From: Deltaproteobacteria bacterium
GTDB taxonomy: Bacteria > Desulfobacterota > Desulfobulbia > Desulfobulbales > Desulfocapsaceae
Assembly: GCA_021779275.1 (NCBI GenBank)
Contig: JAJYAX010000092.1
Location: forward strand, 1-6,391
Reading direction: 5' to 3'
DNA length: 6,391 bases
Part shown: piece after piece, positions 1 to 5,045 of the stretch
Position numbering within the stretch: position 1 is the stretch's first letter
Layout of the letters: every line of letters begins with the position of its first letter
Made by a program: the position numbers and the translations under genes
The notes under the pieces: generated by a model
What the model saw: only the letters and a program-made list of their open reading frames with translations
What the model was told of the DNA's origin: nothing
Database searches by the model: none

Positions 1-9
1 CGTCATCGT

Positions 10-351
10 ATGGCTGTCTTCAAAAAAAGAAAGAGGTACTGGGTGAACAAGTACCTGCTCGCCTTTGGGCTGAGCATTGGACTCGGAGCAGGCTTTTCCG
101 GCCAGGCCCTTGCCGCTGACAGCCCCCCCCGGTGATCAGGGCGGTGGTGAGCGGCACCCAGGGGACCAACGGCTGGTATACGAGCAATGTCGGCGTGACA
201 TGGAATGTCACAGACCCCGAATCGAGCATTACCAGCCGTTCCGGCTGCGGCAATGTGACGCTGACCCGGCGTGACCTATACCTGCACGGCCACCAGCGGC
301 GGAGGCTCCTCCAGTCAGTCCATGACCATTAAACGTGACTCCACACCACCC
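10..351 (+). pseudogene. Decayed 5' end of a secreted Ig/HYR-like repeat protein
   Basis: The ATG at 10 opens a basic N-terminus (KKRKR) and a hydrophobic stretch ending ALA|AD, a clear Sec signal peptide with cleavage predicted after residue 35. An in-frame GTG at 43, preceded by AGAGG, would give a more usual signal length. The frame stops at TGA 133 just after a run of eight C (123-130). One added C restores a mature chain starting at 132 with NGWYTSNVGVTWNVTDPES, typical of extracellular adhesin-like beta-sandwich repeats. A second frame change near 265-270 has apparently lost several codons; reading resumes at 271 with VTYTCTATSGGGSSSQS and ends at the linker-like DSTPP (337-351). The same frame runs to 558 but with unrelated sequence (KAAPFLKQISS...). 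So the original gene is broken twice and lacks its remainder. The repeat-family assignment is from memory of such proteins; the intact function is unknown. Confidence 0.6.
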
Positions 352-471
352 AAGGCAGCCCCCTTCCTGAAACAAATTTCATCAGCAAAGCAACCCCATA
401 GCATCAAAGAAAGATATCTCAAAAAAGACAATTGCCGGTGGTATAAAGAGAACTACACAGACGGATCTCCT

Positions 472-485
472 GGCAACCGGTTGCC
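472..485. repeat. 14-bp perfect palindrome upstream of the SDR gene
   Basis: GGCAACCGGTTGCC is self-complementary over all 14 bases. It lies about 105 bp before the SDR start and about 40 bp before the best promoter candidate. This could be an operator for a dimeric regulator or a chance palindrome; nothing here identifies a regulator. The rest of 352-590 shows only the read-through tail of the broken upstream frame and the promoter described separately. Confidence 0.3.
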
Positions 486-524
486 CATCCATTTTGGCAC
501 CCGGCGTCGCCTGTCAGTAAATGT

Positions 525-552
525 TTGCAAGAGCAGGAAAATAGTGTTTAAT
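525..552 (+). promoter_or_regulatory. Candidate sigma70 promoter for the SDR gene
   Basis: TTGCAA (525-530, four of six to the -35 consensus), a 16-bp spacer, then TTTAAT (547-552, five of six to the -10 consensus). Transcription would start near 559, giving a leader of about 30 nt that contains the AAGGA ribosome site at 576-580. A shifted -10, TAAAAT at 556-561, has no matching -35. Based on consensus matching only. Confidence 0.3.
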
Positions 553-590
553 GCATAAAATAGGCAGTCAACAAAAAGGATGGCAAGCCA

Positions 591-1772
591 ATGGTTCCTT
601 TCAATCTGGAAAACGGAGAGAAGAAGCGTGGTGTGTTATTCGGTGGTTCCGGTCTTATCGGCGGCACCATAGTCAATTACTTCAAGACCAAAAAACCTGG
701 CCTTGTTGATATTCGTGCGCCCAGCAGCAAGAAGGTCTCGCTGCGCGACTGCCGCGACATCCGGGAATATCTGCTCACCGTACGGCCCGATTTTATCATT
801 AATACCGCAATTGCCAATATTGATGCCGGTTCCCAACTGACCTTCGAGGTCAACTACCTCGGTGCGATCAATATCGCCCGCGCCGCGGCAACCCTGAAAG
901 TCCCATATATATTCTTCAGCTCGGCCGCGACCCTGCCGCCGGGAACCAACCTGGAAGAGGCCGATCAGCTTCCGGTCACCGCCCGGCAGAGCAATTATGC
1001 CAAATCGAAATTAATGGCGGAGCAGACGCTTCGCTATATGGCCGAAAACAGCGGTCTGGACTATACCGTTCTTCGTCTCGCCGTGGTCTACGGCAGCCAT
1101 GACCACAAGATTCAGGGGTTTCACCGCCTGCTCTTTTCCATCGCCGACAAATCGATGCCCTTCATGTTTACCAAAAAGGGTGTCATTCACTCATATTCTT
1201 CATCCCGAAAACTGCCCTACCTGATCCATCACATGTTGAACAACCGGCAGGAATACGGCGGCAACACCTACCATTTTGTCGACCGGGACCCCATCGAACT
1301 CGCCCGGATGATACTGACCATAAAATCCCAGCTGGGTCTGAGTCGTCCCAAAGAGCTATACGTCCCTTATACGGTTGCCCGGGCCGGTAAAAACGGGGCT
1401 AAAGGTATACTGCGAATGCTTACCAGCATCGGTCTCAAGACCACCCTGCCGCCCGAGCTGATGTTTCTCGGGGCCTTCTACCGGACCCAGACCCTTTCCT
1501 GCCAACGTCTCGCCGCTTCGAGTTTTATCGACCCCTTCCCGGAAGAGACGGTTTTTAGCCGGTTGCCGGAAATGATCTCCTACTATCTGACCCGCTGGAG
1601 CCATCAGAACCTGATCAGCACTTTTGACGTAAAGCCCGGCTGTGATGACTCGATTGGAAACAGCTTCAAACTCAATCCCCAGGCCCTGCTGGACTCCATT
1701 CACCGGGATGGCACCGCACCCTTCCAGGATCTGGAAGATTGCAGTCTCGACTGCCTGCCCCCCAAGTCCTGA
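591..1772 (+). CDS. Extended SDR, NAD-dependent epimerase/dehydratase-like
   Basis: A 393-residue Rossmann-fold oxidoreductase. The nucleotide-binding loop is GGSGLIG at residues 18-24 (GxxGxxG). PDFIINTAIA (66-75) is the usual beta4 segment, FFSSA (108-112) supplies the catalytic serine position, and YAKSK (136-140) is the YxxxK active site. LRLAVVYG (161-168) matches the LR.xxvYG motif after it. These features place it with dTDP-4-dehydrorhamnose reductase or sugar epimerase relatives; the substrate cannot be read from sequence. The first ~240 residues cover the family core, while residues ~250-393 form a long C-terminal part I do not recognise, making the protein longer than the usual ~300-340. 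The start is supported by AAGGA at 576-580, ten bases upstream. It stands alone, after a broken gene and convergent with a flavodoxin gene, so context does not tell its pathway. Cytoplasmic; no signal peptide or membrane helix is seen. Confidence 0.85.
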   Translation: MVPFNLENGEKKRGVLFGGSGLIGGTIVNYFKTKKPGLVDIRAPSSKKVSLRDCRDIREYLLTVRPDFIINTAIANIDAGSQLTFEVNYLGAINIARAAATLKVPYIFFSSAATLPPGTNLEEADQLPVTARQSNYAKSKLMAEQTLRYMAENSGLDYTVLRLAVVYGSHDHKIQGFHRLLFSIADKSMPFMFTKKGVIHSYSSSRKLPYLIHHMLNNRQEYGGNTYHFVDRDPIELARMILTIKSQLGLSRPKELYVPYTVARAGKNGAKGILRMLTSIGLKTTLPPELMFLGAFYRTQTLSCQRLAASSFIDPFPEETVFSRLPEMISYYLTRWSHQNLISTFDVKPGCDDSIGNSFKLNPQALLDSIHRDGTAPFQDLEDCSLDCLPPKS

Positions 1773-1859
1773 CAAACAAAACACAGGCTACAAGCGCCGC
1801 AGGTCACTCTACCTCCACAAGGAAGTAACTGAAAATCAAAGACCGGCCAGAAAATATTT

Positions 1860-1873
1860 CCTGATTTTTCAGG
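1860..1873. terminator. Weak hairpin between convergent SDR and flavodoxin genes
   Basis: CCTGA-TTTT-TCAGG forms a 5-bp stem with a 4-nt loop in the 115-bp gap between the two stop codons. Read on the minus strand (flavodoxin transcript) it is followed by AAATATTTT, on the plus strand by CTTTGAAA. The stem is short and the T-run poor, so at best this is a weak bidirectional terminator. No better hairpin was found in the gap. Confidence 0.22.
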
Positions 1874-1887
1874 CTTTGAAAGGGTCA

Positions 1888-2355
1888 TTAAAAAATCCCG
1901 AAATCAACGCCTGCGGCCAGGGTTTGTCCCAGCTCTTCCAGGGCCACAAGGTCTTGTTCCGTGGGAGGACCCGTGACTCTGATATGCTCCTGCACCTTTT
2001 TCCATTTATACCCGGCTGCGATTCGTTCGATCTGCGTAATCGCTCCTCGTCCGTCATTACCGGCGCAGACAAAGACCACAAAGGGGAGGCCGATGGTCTT
2101 GTCCTTGGCCGCCTCATAGGTGCGATCAAAGAAGTCCTTGATCATGCCTGCCATCGTTCCGAAATATTCAGGAGAGCCGATGGCAATCCCGTTGCACTGC
2201 AGCAGATCATCTATGGTGGCCTCCGCCGCCTTTTTCAATATGACCGCCACATTGTCCTCTCTTGCCGCCCCTTCCGCAAGATGACGGGCCATGAGTTTCA
2301 TGGTGCCGCCTTGAGAATGATAAATCACCAGGATGATTTTCTTCTGCGTGTCCAC
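1888..2355 (-). CDS. Flavodoxin-fold FMN/NAD(P)H oxidoreductase-like protein
   Basis: A 155-residue flavodoxin-like protein from the preferred GTG at 2355. Residues IILVIYHSQGGTMKLMA (7-23) are beta1 plus the FMN phosphate loop, with SQGGT in place of the classical TGNT. GIAIGSPEYFGTMAGMIKDF (56-75) is the second flavin loop seen in WrbA-like and NADPH-dependent FMN reductase relatives. PFVVFVCAGNDGRG (91-104) is the third. Length fits the family. Likely role: FMN-binding electron transfer or quinone reduction in the cytoplasm; the partner is unknown. The start choice rests on AAGG nine bases before GTG 2355. An upstream GTG at 2397 in the same frame would add 14 residues (VPRKSSLSIPRKQL) that do not look like a flavodoxin N-terminus. 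The gene's first ~90 bp and upstream region are duplicated (2566-2845). It is convergent with the SDR gene. Confidence 0.85.
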   Translation of the reverse strand: MDTQKKIILVIYHSQGGTMKLMARHLAEGAAREDNVAVILKKAAEATIDDLLQCNGIAIGSPEYFGTMAGMIKDFFDRTYEAAKDKTIGLPFVVFVCAGNDGRGAITQIERIAAGYKWKKVQEHIRVTGPPTEQDLVALEELGQTLAAGVDFGIF

Positions 2356-2543
2356 GAGCTGTTTCCTTGGAATCGAGAGTGATGATTTTCTTGGCACAAC
2401 TACTCAGTATAATAAGTCTTTAATCTGCCATCTAAAGTTGGTTTATAACATCTTACTGCCTCATAGTAAACATTTTGTACTGCATGGATTTGGGGTAGAA
2501 AGTAGAAATAAAAGTTTATTTTATTTTTTAAGGACGTCCCCTC
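2264..2543. repeat. 280-bp direct repeat, copy 1 (flavodoxin 5' end and promoter)
   Basis: This copy begins inside the flavodoxin coding sequence (GCCGCCCCTTCCGCAAG) and ends at AGGACGTCCCCTC. It matches 2566-2845 base for base at a constant offset of 302 with no indels. I count 19 mismatches (~93% identity), mostly transitions. It holds the first ~30 codons of the intact gene, its ribosome site and its promoter candidate. Confidence 0.92.
2409..2436 (-). promoter_or_regulatory. Candidate promoter of the flavodoxin gene
   Basis: On the minus strand TTTAGA (from 2436, four of six to the -35 consensus), a 16-bp spacer and TATTAT (2414-2409, five of six to the -10 consensus). Transcription would begin around 2402, about 47 nt before GTG 2355. 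The second repeat copy keeps the same layout with TTCAGA and TATTAC, so it may also retain promoter activity. Consensus matching only. Confidence 0.35.
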
Positions 2544-2562
2544 ATATACGTCCCCTCATATA
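2535..2562. repeat. Two tandem 14-bp units at the duplication junction
   Basis: CGTCCCCTCATATA occurs twice head to tail (2535-2548, 2549-2562). The first nine bases (CGTCCCCTC) recur at 2837-2845, the end of repeat copy 2. Each copy end also contains the palindrome GGACGTCC. The arrangement marks the junction between the two 280-bp copies and suggests slippage or recombination on this motif. Confidence 0.85.
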
Positions 2563-2657
2563 CTGGCCGCCCCTTCCGCAAGATGGCTGGCCATGAGTTT
2601 CATGGTGCCGCCTTGAGAATGGTAGATCACCAGGATGGTTTTCTTCTGCGTGTCCAC
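2556..2657 (-). pseudogene. Truncated flavodoxin 5' copy
   Basis: Inside repeat copy 2, the equivalent GTG at 2657 opens VDTQKKTILVIYHSQGG..., the same FMN-loop N-terminus as the intact gene. The frame ends after 33 codons at TGA 2556-2558, three codons (GCC AGT ATA) past the point where homology stops. Differences from the intact gene include I-to-T in beta1 and R-to-S in the first helix. The ribosome site and upstream region are retained, so a short peptide could still be made, but it lacks most of the fold. A duplication by-product rather than a gene. Confidence 0.8.
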
Positions 2658-2845
2658 GAGCTGTTTCCTTGGAATTGAGAGTGATGATTTTCTTGGCACA
2701 ACTACTCAGTGTAATAAGTCTTTAGTCTACAATCTGAAGTTGGTTTATAACATCATACTACCTCATAGTAAACATTTTGTACTGCATGAATTTGGGGTAG
2801 AAAGTGGAAATAGAAATTAATTTTATTTCTTAAGGACGTCCCCTC
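2566..2845. repeat. 280-bp direct repeat, copy 2
   Basis: Second copy of the segment at 2264-2543, with a 22-bp spacer between them. It ends with the same TTAAGGACGTCCCCTC. Because the flavodoxin gene reads leftward, this copy lies upstream of the intact gene and places a second promoter-plus-leader in front of it. No ORF other than the truncated start is supported here. Confidence 0.92.
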
Positions 2846-2849
2846 TTAG

Positions 2850-2914
2850 AAAAGGTGCAACGATATGCGGATAACGGTGAAATAACCGGCCGGCCGATAC
2901 GCTGCCCACCTTTT
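2850..2914 (-). terminator. 65-nt imperfect hairpin downstream of the nuclease gene
   Basis: AAAAGGTG (2850-2857) pairs perfectly with CACCTTTT (2907-2914). Inside, CAACG (2858-2862) faces CGCTG (2900-2904) with a CC bulge, TAT (2864-2866) faces ATA (2897-2899), and CGG (2868-2870) faces CCG (2894-2896). The apex can form CGGT/ACCG around GAAATA. The one irregular position, A2860 opposite C2902, becomes a G-U wobble only in minus-strand RNA, which favours a role in the transcript of the nuclease gene that ends at 2958. In that direction the stem closes with CACCUUUU, like an intrinsic terminator with a short U-run. It could instead be a REP-like or mobile hairpin. Confidence 0.45.
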
Positions 2915-2930
2915 AATAACGCGGCTATTT

Positions 2931-2951
2931 CCGGTCAGGCTTATTGACTGG
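2931..2951 (-). other. Small hairpin just after the nuclease stop codon
   Basis: CCGGTCA (2931-2937) pairs with TGACTGG (2945-2951) around a 7-nt loop, with six Watson-Crick pairs and one G-T. It begins six bases past the nuclease stop and precedes the large hairpin at 2850-2914. There is no U-run after it, so it may protect the 3' end of the mRNA rather than terminate by itself. Confidence 0.35.
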
Positions 2952-2957
2952 TTATAC

Positions 2958-3707
2958 CTAATGGCCTTTGGGGACAATGAGGACTTTGATTTCAAAATTT
3001 TCCTCCTTTTTGCTGAGGTCGTTTTCCAACCCGCGAGGATTTGAAATCCAACCCTCTGGATCATAAACAAAGCACAATAATTTTTTGCAGTCCGGATGAG
3101 TACGATATCGTTGCGAATCAATAATTAACTCCTCGCCAACATCCTTAGCCTTAAGCGTGGATCTCGTTTTTTTCACTTCAATAATTATTTTTTCATCCTT
3201 TAGTAAAAAATCTACGCGTGAGCAACCACCTGCATAACTTGGAGTCCATTCTTCAGGGCGAATGTCGTCAAAATAAATGTGCAGAAGCGAATGTAGCAAA
3301 TCTTGAGTGTCGTATTCGTCGTTAACAACTAATGTCTCACGATCATTATGTCTCCTCCGCATCTGCTTGGCAACGAGATGAAATCTTGTGCAAATCTTCT
3401 CAACCAATTTGAAATAGTCGGTTTTCCCGCTTGATGTTACCTGGGAAGCTAATTTGGCTTTATTTTCTGTCCATGGAAAGACGTTTCCACAGTTTTCACA
3501 ATGGGTAGGGACAGGTGTACTAGAAATAGCTATAACACCGTCAACGTGGTAGTCACCGCGTATCTCATGCTTACAATTTGGGCATTGATGAATAGTCTCC
3601 GCACCACATGTTGCGCAAAATTTCTTGCGAAAGTCTGGATAATGATGAAAATTGTCCGTAACCTGGTGACCGTTCAAACATACTTGCTGAGTATCGTAAT
3701 ATCCCAT
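2958..3707 (-). CDS. DUF2321 zinc-ribbon / PD-(D/E)XK nuclease-like fusion
   Basis: A 249-residue protein in two parts. Residues 1-80 open with GYYDTQQVCLNGHQVTD and carry cysteine pairs C31-C34, C42-C45 and C70-C73 plus C10 and H14, with GDYHVDGV between. I recognise this as the DUF2321 pattern, probably zinc-binding ribbons. Residues ~95-140 are a helical linker. Residues ~150-235 look like a restriction-endonuclease fold: RPEEWTPSYAGG, then SRVDF with D166, then IIIEVKK with E177 and K179, i.e. D-x10-ExK, and a following strand LLCFVYDPEG. It resembles the DpnII/MboI-like REase domains known from bacterial conflict genes; that link is from memory. No membrane or signal segment is seen. ATG at 3707 has AGGA five bases upstream. 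The coding sequence is much richer in A+T than the flanking metF and rph genes, suggesting acquisition. No methylase neighbours it. Inferred role: DNA (or RNA) cleavage in defence; unproven. Confidence 0.75.
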   Translation of the reverse strand: MGYYDTQQVCLNGHQVTDNFHHYPDFRKKFCATCGAETIHQCPNCKHEIRGDYHVDGVIAISSTPVPTHCENCGNVFPWTENKAKLASQVTSSGKTDYFKLVEKICTRFHLVAKQMRRRHNDRETLVVNDEYDTQDLLHSLLHIYFDDIRPEEWTPSYAGGCSRVDFLLKDEKIIIEVKKTRSTLKAKDVGEELIIDSQRYRTHPDCKKLLCFVYDPEGWISNPRGLENDLSKKEENFEIKVLIVPKGH

Positions 3708-3734
3708 AGGTTTCCTGATTGATTAGTAAGGTTT

Positions 3735-3766
3735 AACTAGTGATTATCTAGTTTTCGAGATATCTC
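3735..3766 (-). promoter_or_regulatory. Candidate promoter/operator of the nuclease gene
   Basis: On the minus strand GATAAT (3748-3743) is a five-of-six -10 match about 35 bp before the ATG at 3707. The -35 is poor (TTGGAG, 15-bp spacing). The -10 sits in an inverted repeat AACTAG-N7-CTAGTT (3735-3740 / 3748-3753), and a 10-bp perfect palindrome GAGATATCTC follows at 3757-3766. Two dyads around a weak promoter could be a repressor site, but no regulator gene is present here. Confidence 0.3.
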
Positions 3767-3953
3767 CAAGCCGCTACAGGTCTTGACAAACCAATATTAC
3801 CCAATACAGGCCGTTTCTAACTGGTTACCCTGTAATTTTGATTGATATCTAGAAGCCTGTTAACATTCCCTGATCAATTCATCACCAATCTTGCCGCTCC
3901 TTTCACTCATTTCCTGACGTGTAATAGGTTCAACAAGGAGCGACATCGTTTCT

Positions 3954-4199
3954 TCATAAAATGGTTACGATAATATCTTGATTTTTGCACGAAATATTCT
4001 TTCGAATGGAGCGAATACGATTCTTTGTCTGTTTTTTTGTCAGCCCCTCCCTGCCTTTCCATCCGTAAAAATCCTCTTTCACACCCGATTCATTGACAAG
4101 ACGGCACGCATAATATAGGTTTTCAAGACACTTTCCGCCGACAACGGCACACATACCTGATTTTGTTTCATGAGCAATGATGGTAACAGGCAACGACAA
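3954..4199 (-). CDS. Doubtful small hypothetical ORF (81 codons)
   Basis: Frame opening with TTG at 4199; no ATG is near that end and no good ribosome site precedes it. The product begins LPVTIIAHETKSG, contains ENLYYACRLVNESG and a basic C-terminal half (KKQTKNRIRSIRKN). That looks more like protein than random translation, yet I cannot assign a family. It overlaps the likely promoter and leader of the divergent metF-like gene. A 28-codon frame (MSLLVEPITRQEM...) starts seven bases after its stop. It could be a remnant of an older AT-rich gene pair, a small real gene, or chance. Confidence 0.22.
   Translation of the reverse strand: MSLPVTIIAHETKSGMCAVVGGKCLENLYYACRLVNESGVKEDFYGWKGREGLTKKQTKNRIRSIRKNISCKNQDIIVTIL
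4093..4119 (+). promoter_or_regulatory. Candidate promoter of the metF-like gene
   Basis: TTGACA (4093-4098) is a perfect -35 match. The -10 is poorer: TATAGG (4114-4119, four of six) at a 15-bp spacing. Transcription near 4126 would leave a leader of about 90 nt ending in AGAGGA (4199-4204), ten bases before ATG 4215. No recognised riboswitch was seen in that leader. Confidence 0.3.
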
Positions 4200-4214
4200 G
4201 AGGAAAAGACCTGA

Positions 4215-5045
4215 ATGGAAACCTTACTCGCCGACAAAGACCGCTTTGTCATCACCATTGAAGTCGTTCCACCCGGCGGACCGGACCCGGCGCCGCTGCT
4301 CGAACAACTGGCGGCCTTAAGCAGCCTTACCTTTGACGGTTTCAGCGTGGCCACCAACCCTGTTGCAAAATCCCGAATGAGCGCCATGGCCACCTGCCAT
4401 CTGATCCAGACCAGGGTGGGCAGGCCCGCCATTCTCCACTGCACCATCCGCGATCATAACCGGATTGCGGTCCAGGGCGAACTCTGGGGCGCCAAGGCCC
4501 TGGGACTCAAGACGGTGATGGTGGCCAGCGGCGACAGGATCGCCCTGGCGGACCGGGGCATCGTCTCCCATGTCGGCGATGTGAATGTCTGCGACCTGAT
4601 CGTCATGGCCCGTGAGTCCGGCCTTTTCACCGGCGTGGTCTTTGATACCAAACCCGAGGTGAGCGGAGGCTTCGACCGGGCCGTTCGGCGGCTTGAGGAA
4701 AAGGCCAGGGCCGGAGCCCAGTACGCGGTGACCCAGCCAGTCTACGATGAGGCCGGAGCCCAGGCCATTGCCGATGCGGTCAAGCATATCGGTATTCCGG
4801 TGATATTGGGGATTCTGCCCTTGCGGACCTTCCGGCATGCCGAATTTCTGCATACCAAGGTCTCGGGCATCGCTGTCCCGGATCAGGTACGGGCCCGGAT
4901 GGAGACGGCCGCCGATCCGGTAGCGGAAGGCATGGCCAACGCCCGGGACATGCTGCACATAGCCAGGGAACGGTTCAAAGGGGCCTGTGTCATGCCGCCT
5001 TTTGATCATTTTGAGGTGTTGGCCGATATCTTAACGAAGCATTAA
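4215..5045 (+). CDS. metF: 5,10-Methylenetetrahydrofolate reductase, MetF family
   Basis: A 276-residue single-domain (beta/alpha)8 FAD-dependent reductase, converting methylene-H4folate to methyl-H4folate for methionine synthesis or, in acetogenic/sulfate-reducing anaerobes, the methyl branch of the Wood-Ljungdahl pathway. Visible signatures: FVITIEVVPP (11-20) with E16 at the catalytic glutamate position (E28 in the E. coli enzyme); HCTIRDHNR (75-83); VMVASGD (101-107) with D107 at the folate-binding aspartate position; YAVTQPVYD (170-178) with Q174 at the pterin-binding glutamine position; and GILPL (199-203). Length matches short MetF proteins, without the C-terminal regulatory domain of eukaryotic enzymes. 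The start has AGAGGA ten bases upstream. The gene is GC-rich like rph. Its stop (TAA 5043-5045) overlaps the stop of the convergent PNPOx-like gene. No MetV-like zinc/iron-sulfur partner is in the window. Family is secure; the exact electron donor is unknown. Confidence 0.88.
   Translation: METLLADKDRFVITIEVVPPGGPDPAPLLEQLAALSSLTFDGFSVATNPVAKSRMSAMATCHLIQTRVGRPAILHCTIRDHNRIAVQGELWGAKALGLKTVMVASGDRIALADRGIVSHVGDVNVCDLIVMARESGLFTGVVFDTKPEVSGGFDRAVRRLEEKARAGAQYAVTQPVYDEAGAQAIADAVKHIGIPVILGILPLRTFRHAEFLHTKVSGIAVPDQVRARMETAADPVAEGMANARDMLHIARERFKGACVMPPFDHFEVLADILTKH

Larger units (their letters stand above)
3721..4214. other. AT-rich spacer between nuclease and metF-like genes
   Basis: This 494-bp gap holds the nuclease promoter/operator candidate (3735-3766), a doubtful 81-codon minus-strand ORF (3954-4199), a 28-codon minus-strand frame (3860-3946, ATG start, resembling nothing I can name) and a promoter candidate for the metF-like gene (4093-4119). 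Otherwise I see no RNA gene, terminator or mobile-element end. The composition resembles the nuclease gene rather than the GC-rich genes on either side. Confidence 0.6.

Noticed and set aside
496..512. TGGCAC...GC resembling a sigma54 promoter upstream of the SDR gene
   Set aside because: The GG-to-GC spacing is one base too long and the TTGC element is absent.
400..560. Riboswitch in the leader before the SDR gene
   Set aside because: The palindrome GGCAACCGGTTGCC suggested structure, but I could not match the c-di-GMP, SAM, cobalamin or THF cores.
1642..2382. Long plus-strand open frame across the SDR end and the flavodoxin gene
   Set aside because: It is the antisense shadow of the flavodoxin gene, with a translation rich in Arg/His/Cys and no recognisable motif.
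2264..2845. CRISPR array
   Set aside because: Only two long 280-bp copies with a 22-bp spacer; not a short-repeat array.
2850..2914. Integron attC site
   Set aside because: GTGCAAC is one base off RYYYAAC and no GTTRRRY core exists at the other end; no integrase or cassette array is present.
4317..5009. Long minus-strand open frame inside the metF-like gene
   Set aside because: Opposite-strand shadow of a clearly conserved gene; the Gly/His-rich product is an effect of GC-rich codons.
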